A stretch of DNA of 64,000 nt from the NCBI GenBank assembly GCA_038380795.1, contig CM076260.1, positions 79,025,843-79,089,842 of the forward strand, read 5' to 3'. Made by a program: the position numbers and the translations under genes. The DNA comes from Pyrocephalus nanus. Taxonomy: Eukaryota > Chordata > Aves > Passeriformes > Tyrannidae. The notes beneath the pieces are model-generated. The model ran no database searches. It was not told where the DNA came from and saw nothing but the letters and a program-made list of their open reading frames with translations. Positions 21,101 through 36,100 of this stretch are shown in pieces. The first letter of the stretch is position 1, and each line of letters begins with the position of its first letter.

Positions 21101-24100
21101 ATTAAAACTCTTAATGTAAAAGTTTTTAACATGGCAAAGTAATGAAAAGGTGAAGTTAAGTATTACATTTTACCAACTCTGCTGCACTGTTTAGTACAGA
21201 TCTTAGTCATAGTTAACAAAAATTTGTAGGAGATATAGAATCAAGGTGGCTTATTGATTAGTTTAGTTCCAGTTTGTGGCAAAGGGATGGGATGCAGATG
21301 TTCATTTTATATACATAGTGATCTGAATTACTTGTTGAACCTAATCCTTCCTTTTATTATTTTTTCCCTTTTTTACCTTTAACGACAGTGTAATTCCATA
21401 TTGCATTATTCTGCTTATTCAGAAACATGCTTTTTTTTTTTTTTTTTTGGAGTGGATCCCCATTTTGTAATGCCAACAGAATGTGCTCAGCTTCAGTATG
21501 TTAATGACTCGAGACCTGCTCTCATTATTGGCATTTTCTGTAATGGTCCATCCTTCTGAAATGAAGGACAGATCATCAAGAAAGTGATAGTTTCAATATT
21601 TGCCAAGCTAGCAGTATGTGTTGTCTTTCACTCTTAACCAATGAATTTTAGTCTTGTTTCACTTACCACCATCCTTATGTGTTGTATCTGTTAATATTTA
21701 ATATTTTATATACGTGGTGTTTGTTTTTTTCTCTTAAGATATAGAGGAAATATCTTGTTTTTCTTTATATGCAGAGAAAGAGATGACTTGATGGATGCAC
21801 TTGTTTCACTGAGACAAAACATGAAAGAGATGCAGCAAAGAGAATCTGATGCTTGTAAGCAAGTTGAACATGCTGTGCAAATGGCAGAAGAGGCCAATTT
21901 GGAAAAAATAAAGGTAAAATAATCAAGAAATTAGAGCTTTTCAGTGTTCAGTTCTACTGCAAATGTTAGTTTTCATGCTAATGAACAAGTATGTGTTAGA
22001 CCTTTGTCATATGTTGAAATGATGTAGTAGATTTAAAACAATTGCTCTGTGTGGCTGTTTCTGAGCAGTAACATGAATGCTGTATTTGAGTTCTTGAATA
22101 CTCATCAATACTGTAGGGAGTGTTGAATTTTTAAAATATGATGTAGCTTCACAACTAGGTGATATAAATTCAAAGAATTTTCAAAGGCATTCATAACATG
22201 TAAGAGGATAATTTTTGCATCACATTTCTGACCTACTCTGGAAAGAATAGTTAAAATGCTTACAAACAACTCATTTTTGCCTCAGATAAGAGCAGTGCAA
22301 GAATTCAGTAACTATCAGAGCTGTTTGAAGATGAGAAGTCCCATCTAATGTTACCTGCAGGAAGCTTTTGGTGTTATGTAAATGATAATCTTAAAACCAG
22401 TTTTGATCTAATGCTTGTGTTAGCTCTAGTTCTATAGACAATCAGTCTGTATTGACCTAAGTTATTTCCTTGATAGGTAGTGACATCTACTGTATTATTA
22501 GTGAATTACTATGAAATTGAGGGTGTGTTGGTTTGTTTTGTTTTTTTTTTTTTAATTAAATGCATACAAGATTGATATAAATGCTCTATTGATCAGCTTG
22601 GTATTATTCATCCAGTGCTGCAAGAGAAGTGTATGGGCGTGTAGAGTCTTGTCAAGTGCTGTCTGCTTGTGTACAAGTCTGAATAGTAATTTTGGTTTTT
22701 TTGATACTCCAAAACTATTTTAATATGAAGGAACAGGAAGAAATTTTTTACTTATGCTGCATTAATTTAGCATCGTTACATGTACTGGTATATCTTAGTA
22801 ACTACAAACAATCTTTTTTTTTTCCCAGTCCTATTCTACTCTTCAATGCTTTTTTTCTTGATAATTAGCATGGAATCCAGTAGAACAGTCCATATAGGAA
22901 AAGTGAGGGGTTAACACATTAAGCTTCCAAATCCTTAAATTGCAGTTTCATCGCTCTGTTGATCAAAAGTCCAACCTCTGGTGCTTATTTAAAGCCACCA
23001 TTTCTTTTTGCCTTTTGATTGTCTCTGTAGTTTGTGGCCCCTTGCCTGTTGTGTAGGGCAAGGAGGAAGTCTGTTAAGGTTGATTTTATATAGCTGAAGG
23101 AAAATCAGGAATGTATTTTCAACATAAATGGCATAAAAGAATAATTGTTTGAATTGCTCACTCTGTAGTCAAAACAATGGTACTTCACCAAAATAGACTG
23201 GTGATATGAAAAGGGATTCTGTGAAGGATCTCAGAGAATAGACATAAAACTACTGCAGACTTTTAGAGCATTCTCTAAAATATTATCACTTAACTTGCTT
23301 CTAATGAACAGCCCAATGCCATGAAACTGAGTGCAGGGGTTTGGCTTTGAGTAAAAGAAAATTAGCAGTTTAATACTGTATGATTCCTAAAAGGAGGTTA
23401 CTCTAGCTTCTTTGAAACAGGATATCCTGAATATTAGTGAAATGATGAAATGAAATCTAGTTTACTTGTGGGCTAGCAAAGCTGCCTGTAGGGTGCTTTG
23501 AATAGCTGGATTTACTTTTAAGAGAGGAGGGTGTTTCTGAATTAAACTCATTCTATCACTTCGGCAGAGATACGGCCGCAAACGTTGATAAATATATTTG
23601 TTTCCCTAACTTTTTTATAAGATAGTGTTTTGAGAGTCTTCAACTTATGTTTCTTCTTTTTTGGTAGAAAATGCATCTATAACCTGTTGTTTTAGAACCT
23701 CAAATTGAGCAGTACTTTTATGAGGTTTTTAGTAGAAATAATTTTTTACAAACCTGAAATTAAAAAAAAAAAAAGTTTTAAAAATTGTATTTATCTTTAC
23801 TTCTTTCAGGTTTCTTCTTAGCGTTTTTCACTCAGTAATGCACTTCAGGGGGAGAACAAGTGCAAGTTCATACATTTTATTAATTTTTCCATATGTTTTT
23901 CCTAAATTATGCAGTTAGGCAGTAACCACAGTATTTGTAAGGAGTCAAATACTGGAGACTGAGTCTAGTGATGTGCACTCAGGAATTTTAAATGCAAGGC
24001 AAATAATAATAGTTTTAGAAGAACAGCTATTTATTTGGAAAATGCTTCTACCTTTGCCATGGCTCTTAAAAGCAATTAGTTTTGTATGTTTATGCAGTAG

Positions 24101-27100
24101 GACATGTATATACATACAAACATATACATCTATTTTAGTTTTCTTAGTCTTGTTTTAGATGTTAACACAATGTATGTATAAACATCATAATAACTACATA
24201 AAAAATAAAAAGATGACCTTTCTTGTAGCAAATTGGTTCCTCTGACTGCATTAGATACATACTGTATTTGTTCAAAAATTTTTGTTTTCTTCCACATCAG
24301 AAAATAATTGTATTTTTTTAGGCTCTAGTCCACTGTGAGCAACTGAAAAGTGAGGTGGAACGGCAGAAGAATTCTCTTGAAAGGGAGTTGGCTGCCCAGC
24401 TAAATGAGAGGGCTAATGAAAAAGAAGCAGTGCGGGAAGAAATGAGGAAAGAAAAGGAGGAATTGGCAGCAATGGTATGAATTTGGTTCTTTTCCTGTTT
24501 GTGTATTAGAATGAGTGTATCATCCTCTTTAAACTTTCTGTTTGCTTGTCTTTCATTTTCAGTTTTGGATTTAAGGGATCAGTAAGTCATTTCTACCATT
24601 ACTTTAAAGCAGTGGTGGATAAGTGATCCTTTGAATGACTGGGTTTTATGCTATGTCGCTGCATACATACTAGGTTGTTAGTGTTAATGCCCTTTCTTTT
24701 AGTTTGCGTGCTATTTTCTAGTGCACATTGTCAAAGTAGGAAAGGGTTAAGTAACATGTGACACAAGGTTTGTACATATCTCTTTTATAAAAATTATTTA
24801 GCTTGGCAAGTCAAACATTCAGAAGTTAGCACATGTCAAATTTAGGATTCTTTGCTGCTTTGATCTTACATATACATTAATGTTATGATATCATAATTTC
24901 AGAGTCATCTTATCATATGCTCAGTTTTCCCACCTGCAGAAATGTGTTGGAAACTCTTTTCTCACTTTTACTGATGTTTATAAACTCTCTGAGAGAGAAT
25001 CTGTCTTATCATTTATGCTGTGACCATTGTGGTAGTCTTGATAACCTTGTTTTAGACTTCTGAATGGTAGTTCAATTTGAATATAAAACATAAAGATTTT
25101 CTGCCCGATGGAGTCTACAGAGAAAACGTCATGCTAACAGCAGTAAAGCCTGTGAGACGTGATAGAGGAGATACTTCTAAGGTGATTGAAAAGGGAAGAA
25201 AATATAGAGAGATAAATACTTCATGAATTAGCGGTTTTCGTGTTTGCTTGATGTGCAACCTCTTCAAGTATTTTCTGGTGGAGGTTTGGAAACAACAGAG
25301 TGAATTTCTCTACTTACTGTAGGCTTTTTCCATATTTTGGGACTCTTTTAGGAAGTGTAATGCTTATTTCTAAAAATTCAGAGAGCACAAACTGAACAGG
25401 ATAAACTAATTAAGTGTGTTTAAAAAAAAAAGGGGGTGGGAAGGCTTTTAGCAGTGTTGTTGCTTGTAAAATGACTGGAAAGCCACTAACATAAACAGGG
25501 AACCAAGGTGATCTGGTGGTATTTCTGGTATTATGAGATGGTGGAATAATATCCTAAGTTGCTACGGGAAGTCAAAGCCTTTGACTCCAGTATCAGCTAT
25601 AAAAACAGGAATTAAGCGCAATGATAGGGACTCAGTGATATTTAAGTAAGTCAACTGATCATCAGAAATCTGTTGCCGGGGAAACTGAAATAAAAAAAAC
25701 ACCTTACTCTGGAGACAATGAGACATTATTAAGCAATCCTTAACTCCCTGCTGTCATGTTATCCCTCTTATGAAGTTAATTCTTTAGCTACAGAGTTGTT
25801 TTATTACAGAGTATTCACTCCAAAATACAGCCTATTAGATAAGCATTTCATACTTCTTTTTGTTAGAATATTTCACTCCATGTCATCACATTACTTTATA
25901 TTTCATCACTCACCGAGATGTGTTTTACTGAAACTGATTCCCACTTTAGGGAGTTGTACTCCTTTTTTTAAATACTGCATACACATTAAAGAACATATAG
26001 CGACACTATGATGACATCATGCTTGGCAATTAAAGATATGGGATGATTTGGTAGAAAGCTATGTTCTATATTAATGATATATACCTACCTATTATTAGCT
26101 ACTTTTATGTTTTAGGATTAATGAGATAGAAATGGTATAGTGTGCATCAAGTCAAACTTCATACGAATATTTTATCACTCACTTTATGAAATTATTTGTT
26201 TGAAGGAGAGAATTGGCATGATACATAAATCAGGTGGATGTTTAAGAAGTGAAAATTAGTTATGAATATATAATCCTCTAGGTTTGGCTTTGAATTTCTG
26301 TAAGTTAACCTAGAACTGTCAGACACCGTTATTTCCACTTATATTAGTAAGCATCAGGGCTACATAGCTGAAGGCTCACTGTCTCTGTTTTATTGTTACA
26401 TTTTTCTACCATTCAGCAAAACTTCATCTGGATTACATTAGAATTTTTAATATACTGTTTCTATATGGGTTTTGTACTACATCATGCTTTGATCTATATT
26501 GCTGAAATGTTTTCTGAAATTGAAAATTAATTTGAAGTCTGTGGTTGCAATGAGAGTTTTCTTTAGCTGGGAGAACATGATTTATTTTAAAACAATCTAC
26601 ATAAGGATGGATAAGAAAGTGATCAATAGTACTCTTATAGCTGCAAAACTACTGCAGCTAGCTGCTTGTGACACTTTGTCCATACTTAAAATTCCTGGAG
26701 ACTAGTCCAGTTGATGAAAATTTCAAATAAACTACTGTATCATAAATTAATTCAAAATTACAAACCTATTTTTACAATAATTTAGCCATATTCTATTATT
26801 AATAATACATGATAAATTTTATTGTACATGCTTATTTTTTATTGCATTTTTAATTCTATGTATTTTGTCTACATACAGTTAATTTTGAGGAGAGCTTCTC
26901 ACAAAATTTAGGTCTATGCTTGGTCAAATTGTGTGATTACAGTGTTCTTGGACTTTTTGCAGGTGACAGCCTTGTCTGAGAATGTGGCCATTTTGGAGGC
27001 TCAAATGAAGAAAATAACAAGTGAAAAGAACTCTCTAGTTAACCAGTTAGAACAATCACGGGATCAGCTTGCATCTCATGAAACGGAGATGAATAAGGTA

Positions 27101-30100
27101 AGCACATTTATAAGTGAGTATTGAGCTTGGTTTTCCTTATCACTGTGACCTGAAAGATGAGAATTTTTTCTTTCTCCATTTTCCTGTTTTGGTAAAGAAC
27201 GTGTGATAATGTAGACTTTATTTGAATATCCCACAGGCACAGCTGTAGGAGTAAAAAGATAACTTTTTCAGCCTGTCTAGGCCCCTTGTCATGCAAAGCT
27301 AACTGTTCTACTTTGCAGTCTGTGTAGATCACTATTTAATACTATTTAAAACTATTTAAAAATTCAGTAAAAATTGCATTTGGTCTGAATGAGACAACAT
27401 AGTCTTTAATGGCTACCTCTGGGACGTGCAGTGCTAAAATAAAGGGAGCTGTATCAAATCACTGTTTATCAAATACTTTCCTTTACTGGGGAAAAAATAG
27501 TATACTCCTTTATTCATTAACATTGATTGTACGTCCCTTACAAAGAGATCTTTCTTCTAATTAAGAATTATAGCTTAACATCTGTCTAGTGTAGGTATAT
27601 CACTTTTGTGTGCTTTATTTTGCATGTTTCTCAATCTATTAGAACTTTATTATGGGTTAACATGAGAATGAAAAAACCACTTTGTTACAGCCTTTCGAAA
27701 TGTCTATATACCTTACCAATTATCTTTAGGGCCCATCCTACCTTCCCAGCTGTTAAGTGCAAGGTTCTTTAGGTCTCTAGAGATTTCTGAAAAGGTTTTC
27801 AACAGTTTCTGTCTTCCCCTGCTTCCCCAGCTGGTAGAAATAAGTGAAAGTATTGCTGAAAATTCACAGTAAAAACTCATTGCAACTTGCTAGAAATTTT
27901 AAGTCCATTTCACCTGAAAGACGAATGAGTATTTTAAGCATGTCAGAATGGTTTGATTTACCATTTCTGAAACGCACTTTTAGTCTTCCAGGCTGTGTTT
28001 ACAGATGACTAGCACCACTTACAGAAGTGAAGAGCAGATAGTAGGTATAAATATATTTTGATCTGAAAAGAATAATATTGTAGCCTGCTGATTTGAAGCT
28101 ATCTCTCAAGAGAGTGCTACTGTGGTTCCAGTTCCTACTTCAGTTAAGGCTAATCAGTACGACGTTGAATAGGTGGTCACCTTGCAATAGCCTATATTCT
28201 GTTTTAATTGCACTATCCTGAGAGGCTGGAAAACTTCATTTGTGTCACTGTACTAAAGTGAGAAGTCTCAAAAATCCTGGAGGAACGCCCTGACCATTGA
28301 TCTGGCAGGACTACGTGGATCACCCTCACATTTTCCATTGGCCATGTAAGCGACATCTTTGTTGTGAATCTGACTCCTTGTTTCCAAACTGAATTTGCCA
28401 TTATTAAAAACGGCAAATAGCAACACTTTTGTTTTGAGTTTTGGCTGAAATATTTTTTTCCTCATGTAACAGAAGTCAGGGGGAGAAAAATTTCCTTCAT
28501 TCCTGAGGAGACTGAAAAATCTGTTATTAGGACAGCACCATCTGCTGATTCTTCTGTGTTATTCACTTTGTACAGTCTGTGGAGGAGCTGAAGGCGAGGA
28601 TTGCTGTATTTCTTTAATTTTACGTGGAGGAAGTGACATATTGCATTTTGTTACATTCTTCACGTAAAGGAAGGAGGAGGTAGAAAGAGACAGGGTCTAC
28701 AAGCTATGCCATTGCATATTATGATTTTTTTTTTAGTTGCATATGATATTTTAGTGTTTAAAAAAATGTTTTGAAGTTTACCATTCTTTAGAGCATTTGC
28801 TGCTTTGCATTATTTGCAGTGGCTAAGTCCACAAGCTTGCATTTATAAGTGATGCTACTTCTTAAAAGTTGCAACAGTTGGATTAGTTTTTTCCTGGAGT
28901 GATTTCATAACAGGATGCGTGTTTACTTTTTTCTACCTTTTTTTTTTTTTTTTTTTTTTTTTAAGAAGGAGAAAAAAAATAGTGAAAATGAGAAGAGGTA
29001 TAAGACTGAAAATAGAAAATAATTTAGGTTGTAGAATATGTGAGAGCATTTTTGAGAAGCACAGAGGATTGCAGCAGCAAATTTAAGGGTGCTCATTTAG
29101 GAAGCAAGTCTGCTGAAAGAATATAAGCAATGCAGGAAAACAGAGTGAGCTGGAAAGAAAGTTGTCTAAGAGGAGCTGTGAATAAACACATTTGCATTCT
29201 CATTAGGGAATGTTCATGTATTTATCTTTGGTTAATTAAGGTGAAATGAACTGGAGGTGATGGCACAAAAAGGGAACAGCTTTGACTGAGAAATTGAAGA
29301 AATCCCTGCACAGCAGTAAATAAAGTTATGTGGGAGGATTTTTTTTGTTTCGTTTTGTTCTTTTTTTATTTCTTTTTCACTTTCTCTTAACCCCTCCCCA
29401 TAGTCTTGGAAGATGACAAGCCCTCAGGTGGAAGGGATTGAGGAGGCAATATGACAAACGCTCCAACAGCAGAGAATAGTTGTCCTGTGGGAAAGTGATT
29501 TCTTTAAATGTTGCTTTGATCCACTTCTCCTGGACTATAGATATATTTAAATTAGGCATTGTTTTTTAAAGAATTTAAAGTTTGCCAAAAGTCTGTAAAG
29601 CTCTGATCAAACTTTGAAAATTATTGTAGTTAACATCTAAATTTCTTTCTTAACAGTTAAAAATTGGCACATTAAGAAAATACACCTATATATAGGAATG
29701 TGATACATCCTTTATTTCCTAAGTTTTGAAGTGTTAACATAGACTTTCTTGGGATTTTGCAGAGAATGGAAGAAGAATATAAAACGAGCAACTGTATTTT
29801 AACTGTATTTAGTGGCGTATATTTACAACATAAATATTTATGCTTAGCAAAATCTCGATCCAAATATATTTGAATCTAGAAGGTACTGCATATTTCAAAG
29901 TTAATGATTATATAGAGAATTCAGATCCACCTTTTTATATAAAAACATTCACCATAGTAGACTTAAATTATCTGTAAATTTAAAATATGTTGCATATCAA
30001 TGACCTGTAGAGGGCACCAAAAGATCTAATTGCAAACCCTGGTCTACCCTTCAAGCTACAGATCATGTTGTCTGTGTAATCTAACAGGTGTGTGGAGAAA

Positions 30101-33100
30101 TGCGCTATCAGTTGAATCAAACCAAAATGAAGAAGGATGAGGCAGAAAAGGAGCTCAGAGAGTACAGAACAAAAACTATAAGGGAGCTTGAAATTAAGGA
30201 CCAGGTAAGAGATAATACTGCTATAACTTTGCAGTTACTAGTAGCCTAAGTAGGGTTATTTCAGAAGCTGGAATGATTCATTTTTCTAATAGTGGTCATT
30301 TATTAGTGTTAAATGGTTTCTAAATTAATGGCAAAAAGCCAGCTATTACTGCTAAATAAATACATCTTGGTTTTCTTAATCTTGTTTTCAGCCCTAGTCT
30401 GTTCAGTTTTGCGTATTACTCATCCCATGCTTTCATATAGAATTACTCTATCATATGTATTTATACGAAGTACTTTAATTGTATGTACTGTATACATATG
30501 TTCATACACTTTTTCTCACAAATAAATCCACACATAATTACCTATACATGCAGCCTGACAGAACATTAAAGACTCTAAGCATAACATAAGGATGCTAAAA
30601 ATGAAAATAATTTATCTTCCAATTTCTTTAAAGATTCAAGGTTAATGAATACTGCAATTCACAGAAGTTAAAAAAAAAAAAAACAAAACCTAAACAAAAG
30701 TAACCTTCTAGAAAAAAATAACTGTAGAAAAATTCCACTTGGCATTAACTGTTGCTTATCTAGAACTGGGTTTTATAATAATATAAAAACCAGTGTATCC
30801 CTTACAGGTAGTCTCTGAGAAAGCATCCCATGCAGTAAGAAGGATTATTAGAGGAACGTGCAACATACTTGGCAAACAGCTTGAACAGGTGTAATCTGTA
30901 TCTTTTGAAGTGCCCATTTTGTTGAAATTCTATCAATTTTTTTCTCTAGGACTTCAAACTTTTAGTTCTTCCTTCATAGATGTGATTTGCACATGAATGG
31001 GTATCTTCTGAATACACAGATATATAAGATGCACATGAGGGAAATTTTTTTAATATGCATTTTGTTATAAGGGCAGCCTATCCAACAGGTTTTTAATCGT
31101 TCTTTTTCTTGTAAATCACTGAACACATCATTCCCTGTGTATAAATATATGTAGGGAAAAAATGCAGTAGTTCTAAAATTATATTTTTATTTACCAGTTC
31201 TTCCCAAAGTTTCTTACAGGACAATAAGTTTATTAACTTAATAAAGTGCAAGCTTAGTCTGGAAGCAATTATTAATTCAAATTATAATGAAAGGATACTA
31301 AAGTCCAAATTAGGAGCTTATTAGATAAAATAACCCTTCAACATGTGTAGAAGTTCCTACAGTGCAGAAAAACAGAGGTCTTAAAGCATTACCTTTTCAG
31401 GGTTGTTTTTGTTGGTGGTGGTGTTTTTTTGTTGGTGGGGTTTTTTTGGTGTTTTTTTTTTTTTTTTTTGTTCTCTCATCCTTTAGGCCTAAGGACACTG
31501 AGAAACAAAAAACAAGCTTGTCGTCTGTGCCTTGACAGATATCACAGATAAAAGAGTTGGCATAATCTTGGCATACAAATAAAACAGGATGTGTTTAATA
31601 AGATACTTGAAGAAGTATCTTGGATTTTATATCCTGTTCTCCAACTTGCTTCAGGATTGCCTTTTGAACAAATTGCAAAATTTAACAAAATATTTTAACC
31701 TCATGTATTGACATACTGATATTTTAATCAGAGGGGGTATGAGTACACCAAAATGTGGTGATTTAAAATTTGATATAAAGTGAAGTGATGTGAGGGGGAG
31801 TTCCTATCAGCAAAGATTATTAGATAATTAGATAATTCAGTAGTTACATAATTATGTTGTTCAAATATGATTGTTGGTTCCTAAAAAAAAGGGGAAAACA
31901 AACCATTTTTAAATTCTCAGACTCAGTATCTAGCAGCTGTTTTATAGCTGTGGCTCTAGGAACCCAGCTATTTCTGGATAAGTCCTAGTATTATTTAACA
32001 TGTTCGAAGGCAACCCAAGAAAAGTGTTTATTCATTTTTACCTTGTTCTGTTGTTGTTGCTGTGGGTTTTTTTTAAATTAAATTTTAAGGAATGTTAATA
32101 AGTAACTGCAAACTATTTTATGTAAATGAAATGAAAACAGCTCAATCACATCTAGCTTTGTATTTAAAGAAAAACTTGAAATGTTTTATCTTATATGGCA
32201 CTGAATAGCAAACAGTAATTGTTCTTTGGTCTCTCAGCCATGACCTGACCTTCTGGCTAAGAGACAGAGCTGATACCTTCCTTGGCCACCATCTGTTCAT
32301 AATAGATGCCTTTTTTTTTTTTTTTTTTTTTTTTTAAGTAGAGAGACAATAATGTATGAGTATTTTCATGCTATTTTGTATTAAATGATGCTTTTTTTTC
32401 TGTTTTAAAAGCAAAGAATCATGTTTGATATTGAGAGTAAGTTTACTGTTTCTTGGGGTATAATTGTATTTTTTATTGTGGTGTGGATAAATTTTAGTTT
32501 TGAAGATTTTTTTCTTTTATACGTAGTGACTTTTAAAAAAGGGATTAAAATTGTTCAGGTGTGTCAGAATAGACAAAAATACCCACATGGATGATTTAGG
32601 ATCATGAGATACATATGTCAAATAAATGTAGGTATTTATTTATCATATGCTGTTATTTATAAAGCTCTTCAAGAATGAACTTGCATCACTTAGGGAATCT
32701 ACAGGGAGTATATGTCTTTGGTCTTATTCTCTTTTATCCTTATATCTCTTTTTCATATCTTTGTTGCTTGGTTAGGACTAATATCAAGGTGTCAGTATTT
32801 CTTATGACTGCCTGCTATTAACATTTTATATGAATATTTCTCAAAATAAACATTAAGAAGCAATGAGCATGTTTCCATTTAAATTGAATAACTGTTTTGT
32901 AATATCATCCATCATGATCCTGATTAACATCAGGATTATGGAGGGAGGTGGGAGGAAGGACATGTACCACACGGTTTCTCTACACAAAAACTACATCTGT
33001 TCATCTGGCCCAGTATGTTGTAAAGTAGCATCACCTACTGCCCTCTCTTTTTCTCTCTCAGCCCTCCCATTGTGGTTGTAGCTGTGCTAAAATAACAGTG

Positions 33101-36100
33101 TATTACCTAATACTTTTACTGCTTAGGAACAAGCTTTATAAGTGGGATGAATATAATGCCTTCATGGCAGTAAACTGTGTCCACACTAGGGGTTGTACTA
33201 GCACAGCTATATCAGAGAAAAGTCACGCCCTAACCTAAATAGCTATTATCAGAACAAAAATTGTGTGGCATATTTGACACAGCAGGACTTCACTTCTATA
33301 ATACTTTTTCTGTTAATTTATAAGCACTGCATGGCATAATTTGTGCATTTCTAACAGAAATCGTACTTCTGACACGCTAAAAAATTGTTCCTCAGATTAG
33401 TCTCATTTGTTCTTTTCTGCTCTGCCTTATAAAAATGAAGTTCATTGTTAATAATTTGCTTTCTGTTTGTCTGAAATAATTTATATTTGGTTTATAAAAT
33501 CTGGCAAGCTTCAGCATGTAGAAGTGAAAACAGTTTTTAGTATTGGTTTATGCAGTCAAAGCCAATTTGGGCATCATCCTTATTAGATCTTACCAAGTAG
33601 CATTGCTCCACTGGGAATTGTGGTATCCTTGTAATAAAGTAATAGACATTTTAAATTCAACTTCAGAAATTAACTGCAGCTTTTAAATTTTGTTTTTTTC
33701 TGTTTTGAGGAATCAGATAAATAGTTTGATGTAGAAATAAATCCAAACTGGTAATCTTAACCTGTAAAAAAGTCTTTAAATTTGGGCAGGCATAGTTTGA
33801 AGTGGAGGGTTACAGAATTCTGTTGCCTATTTGACATAATTCCTGTAACAAAATGAAAAGCTTCAGAAATATTATACTAAAACCTACAGACTTTTAAGAG
33901 TTTTCTGCATAGCAGTTGGAGACTCACTGATATGCACAACCTGTACAAATAGGAAGAGCTACACATCAAAGCATTTTTGTGCAATATGACAGAACCTAAA
34001 TGATGCCTCTGTACACTATAGACTGACAATTTTGCAGACAAATAAAAATCTGGCAAAATTGCAGTCCAAAAGCATTTTGCCAAAGGGTATTTTGGGAATG
34101 TTTATCTCATTTGTCATAAATCCATGATTTATAGTAACCTAATTTAGACATTATAAGAGGAGAGATTACTGAATCTGTCTTCATCAAAAATAATTCAGGC
34201 CAAGAATTTGGGTATATATCCTAGAAATGCTGCAGTGTCCAGTGCAAGACCAGTAACACCTTCTGAAGACCTCAGTTCACTGAAACTGTCTTTTTATTAA
34301 TAGATATCAGGCTTTCATAAGTCAGCCTTTTAAATACTAGAGTTTTCACAAGCTGTGACATTCAGCATATCACCAGATGTTCTGAAACTTCGAAGTTTTA
34401 ATAGAAGTGGTGAAGAAGGGTTAGCATTATGTGTTATGTGTATTCTTGTGACAGTCCTATATCTGACATTTTCTTACCTCATTAGTTCTAAAGATACTCT
34501 GCAAGTTTTATTTTGAAAAGAAATTCTATTAAATCAGTAAACATATACTTGAGTAATATTTGGCAAGAAAACATAAAGAAAATTTGATAACCTTTACTGT
34601 AACTGAACTCTTTCCAATGAATCATTTTGTGTTTTGGGCATTCAATGCATTAATTTGAAAAGGAGTAAATAAGGATAAAATGGCAGTACTTTATGCCTTA
34701 CTTTGATGTGAATTTTCTGACCTGCTCAGGAGGAACATCACTCTTTTTTATAGCTGAACTTACTAGCTCATCTCAAGATTTTTGAGGAAGACTTTGACCT
34801 ACAACCCTGCAATATGTAACAAAAATGTTTAATTACAATTATAATATGTCTGCTGCTGCTCTGCAATGGCATTGCTTTCCTTTGCCAGCCATCCATTCCT
34901 CAGGGATCAGTGGTATGAGCAGCCGTCATTAAATTCTTTGTCATTTTTCCATAAGAAAAATCCTAGGGACCAGGATTCCTGTTTGTAGAATTTTCTGTAA
35001 TGACTGGTCTGCATTTTCTGTATGAGTCTGCTTCCCCTAAGCAGCTGGCCTGCTAAGAGGAGGAACACAGCTGGTAAATCAGGATTTTATTGTTCATAGG
35101 TGTAGTTGGCCCATGTAATCTTGTTCTGTGTTCTGCCACCCAGTGATGTCATCCCATAGTATATGGAAAGAGGAAATAATTCATGTGCATTAAACATTAT
35201 TCAAAGTAGGAAAAGAATTGCACGTCTCTTGATAAAGTGGGTATATATACTTAAATAAACACTTGGGGTTTTTGATTTTTTTTTTTCCCTTCTTAGTTTG
35301 ACTAGAAAAAATTATTGTTTTATCAACAGTCATTGTGTCAACAGTCAGAAGAGAAAGAGTGTAAAAGTCCCTATCAGTTGTCAGTTGTTACTGCATAGGT
35401 TTTCTTTCCAGTTATTCTTTAATGCTGTCCAGGAGGAAAGAACCAATCTCACATCAGTAGTTTCAAATAGTATTGGAAAGGATAAAAGGAGCAAGATTTT
35501 TTCTCTCCTGTTTTTCAATAATAAAGTAGGAGTAATATTCCTCTTTTTTCTACATGCATCTCTCCTTTTCTAAAATTCTTTTATCAGCAAGAAAACCATA
35601 TATTTTGCACCACCCCATTCTCCCCTGTCCCACTCAGTGCAATCCGTTTATTTGAAAAAACCCAAACATCATGTTCCACTGTGAACAAAATCACTTTCTT
35701 ATCTCCACTGGTGGCTATTGAGCTAATCTGTAGTACAGCAATGTTCTCTGTTAAAATGTGACTGTAATAATCTATGGGATTGGAAGTTTTGTTCCTGAAA
35801 TAGTATTGCAGTTCAGATATTTTGGCAAATTAAAAGCAAATATTTTCATGGTAATAATGAGGTAAAATCCTTGTATATTGTATTTCAACTGTTCACTCCT
35901 GTCTGTTTCCCAGGGTATTTATCCATAGGGACCATATTGCTCTTTCAGAGTTTGCACAAGGACAGGCCTTTGAGGTTACTTCTTAATTAAAAAATTGCAT
36001 GTGTGTACTCATAAATATATACTTTGCAACATGAATTTTTTTTCTTGCCCCAGATAACAATTGCAGGTATAAAGTTTGCTTCAATGAGATTTAGAATGTG

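Larger units (their letters stand above)
27098..30087 (+). other. SDCCAG8: SDCCAG8 intron 11 (3.0 kb)
   Basis: GTAAGC to AACAG. Contains a three-copy decamer repeat (27331-27360), a 25-base T run (28938-28962) and two CTCF-like motifs (28535-28548 minus, 30004-30017 plus). Confidence 0.92.
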
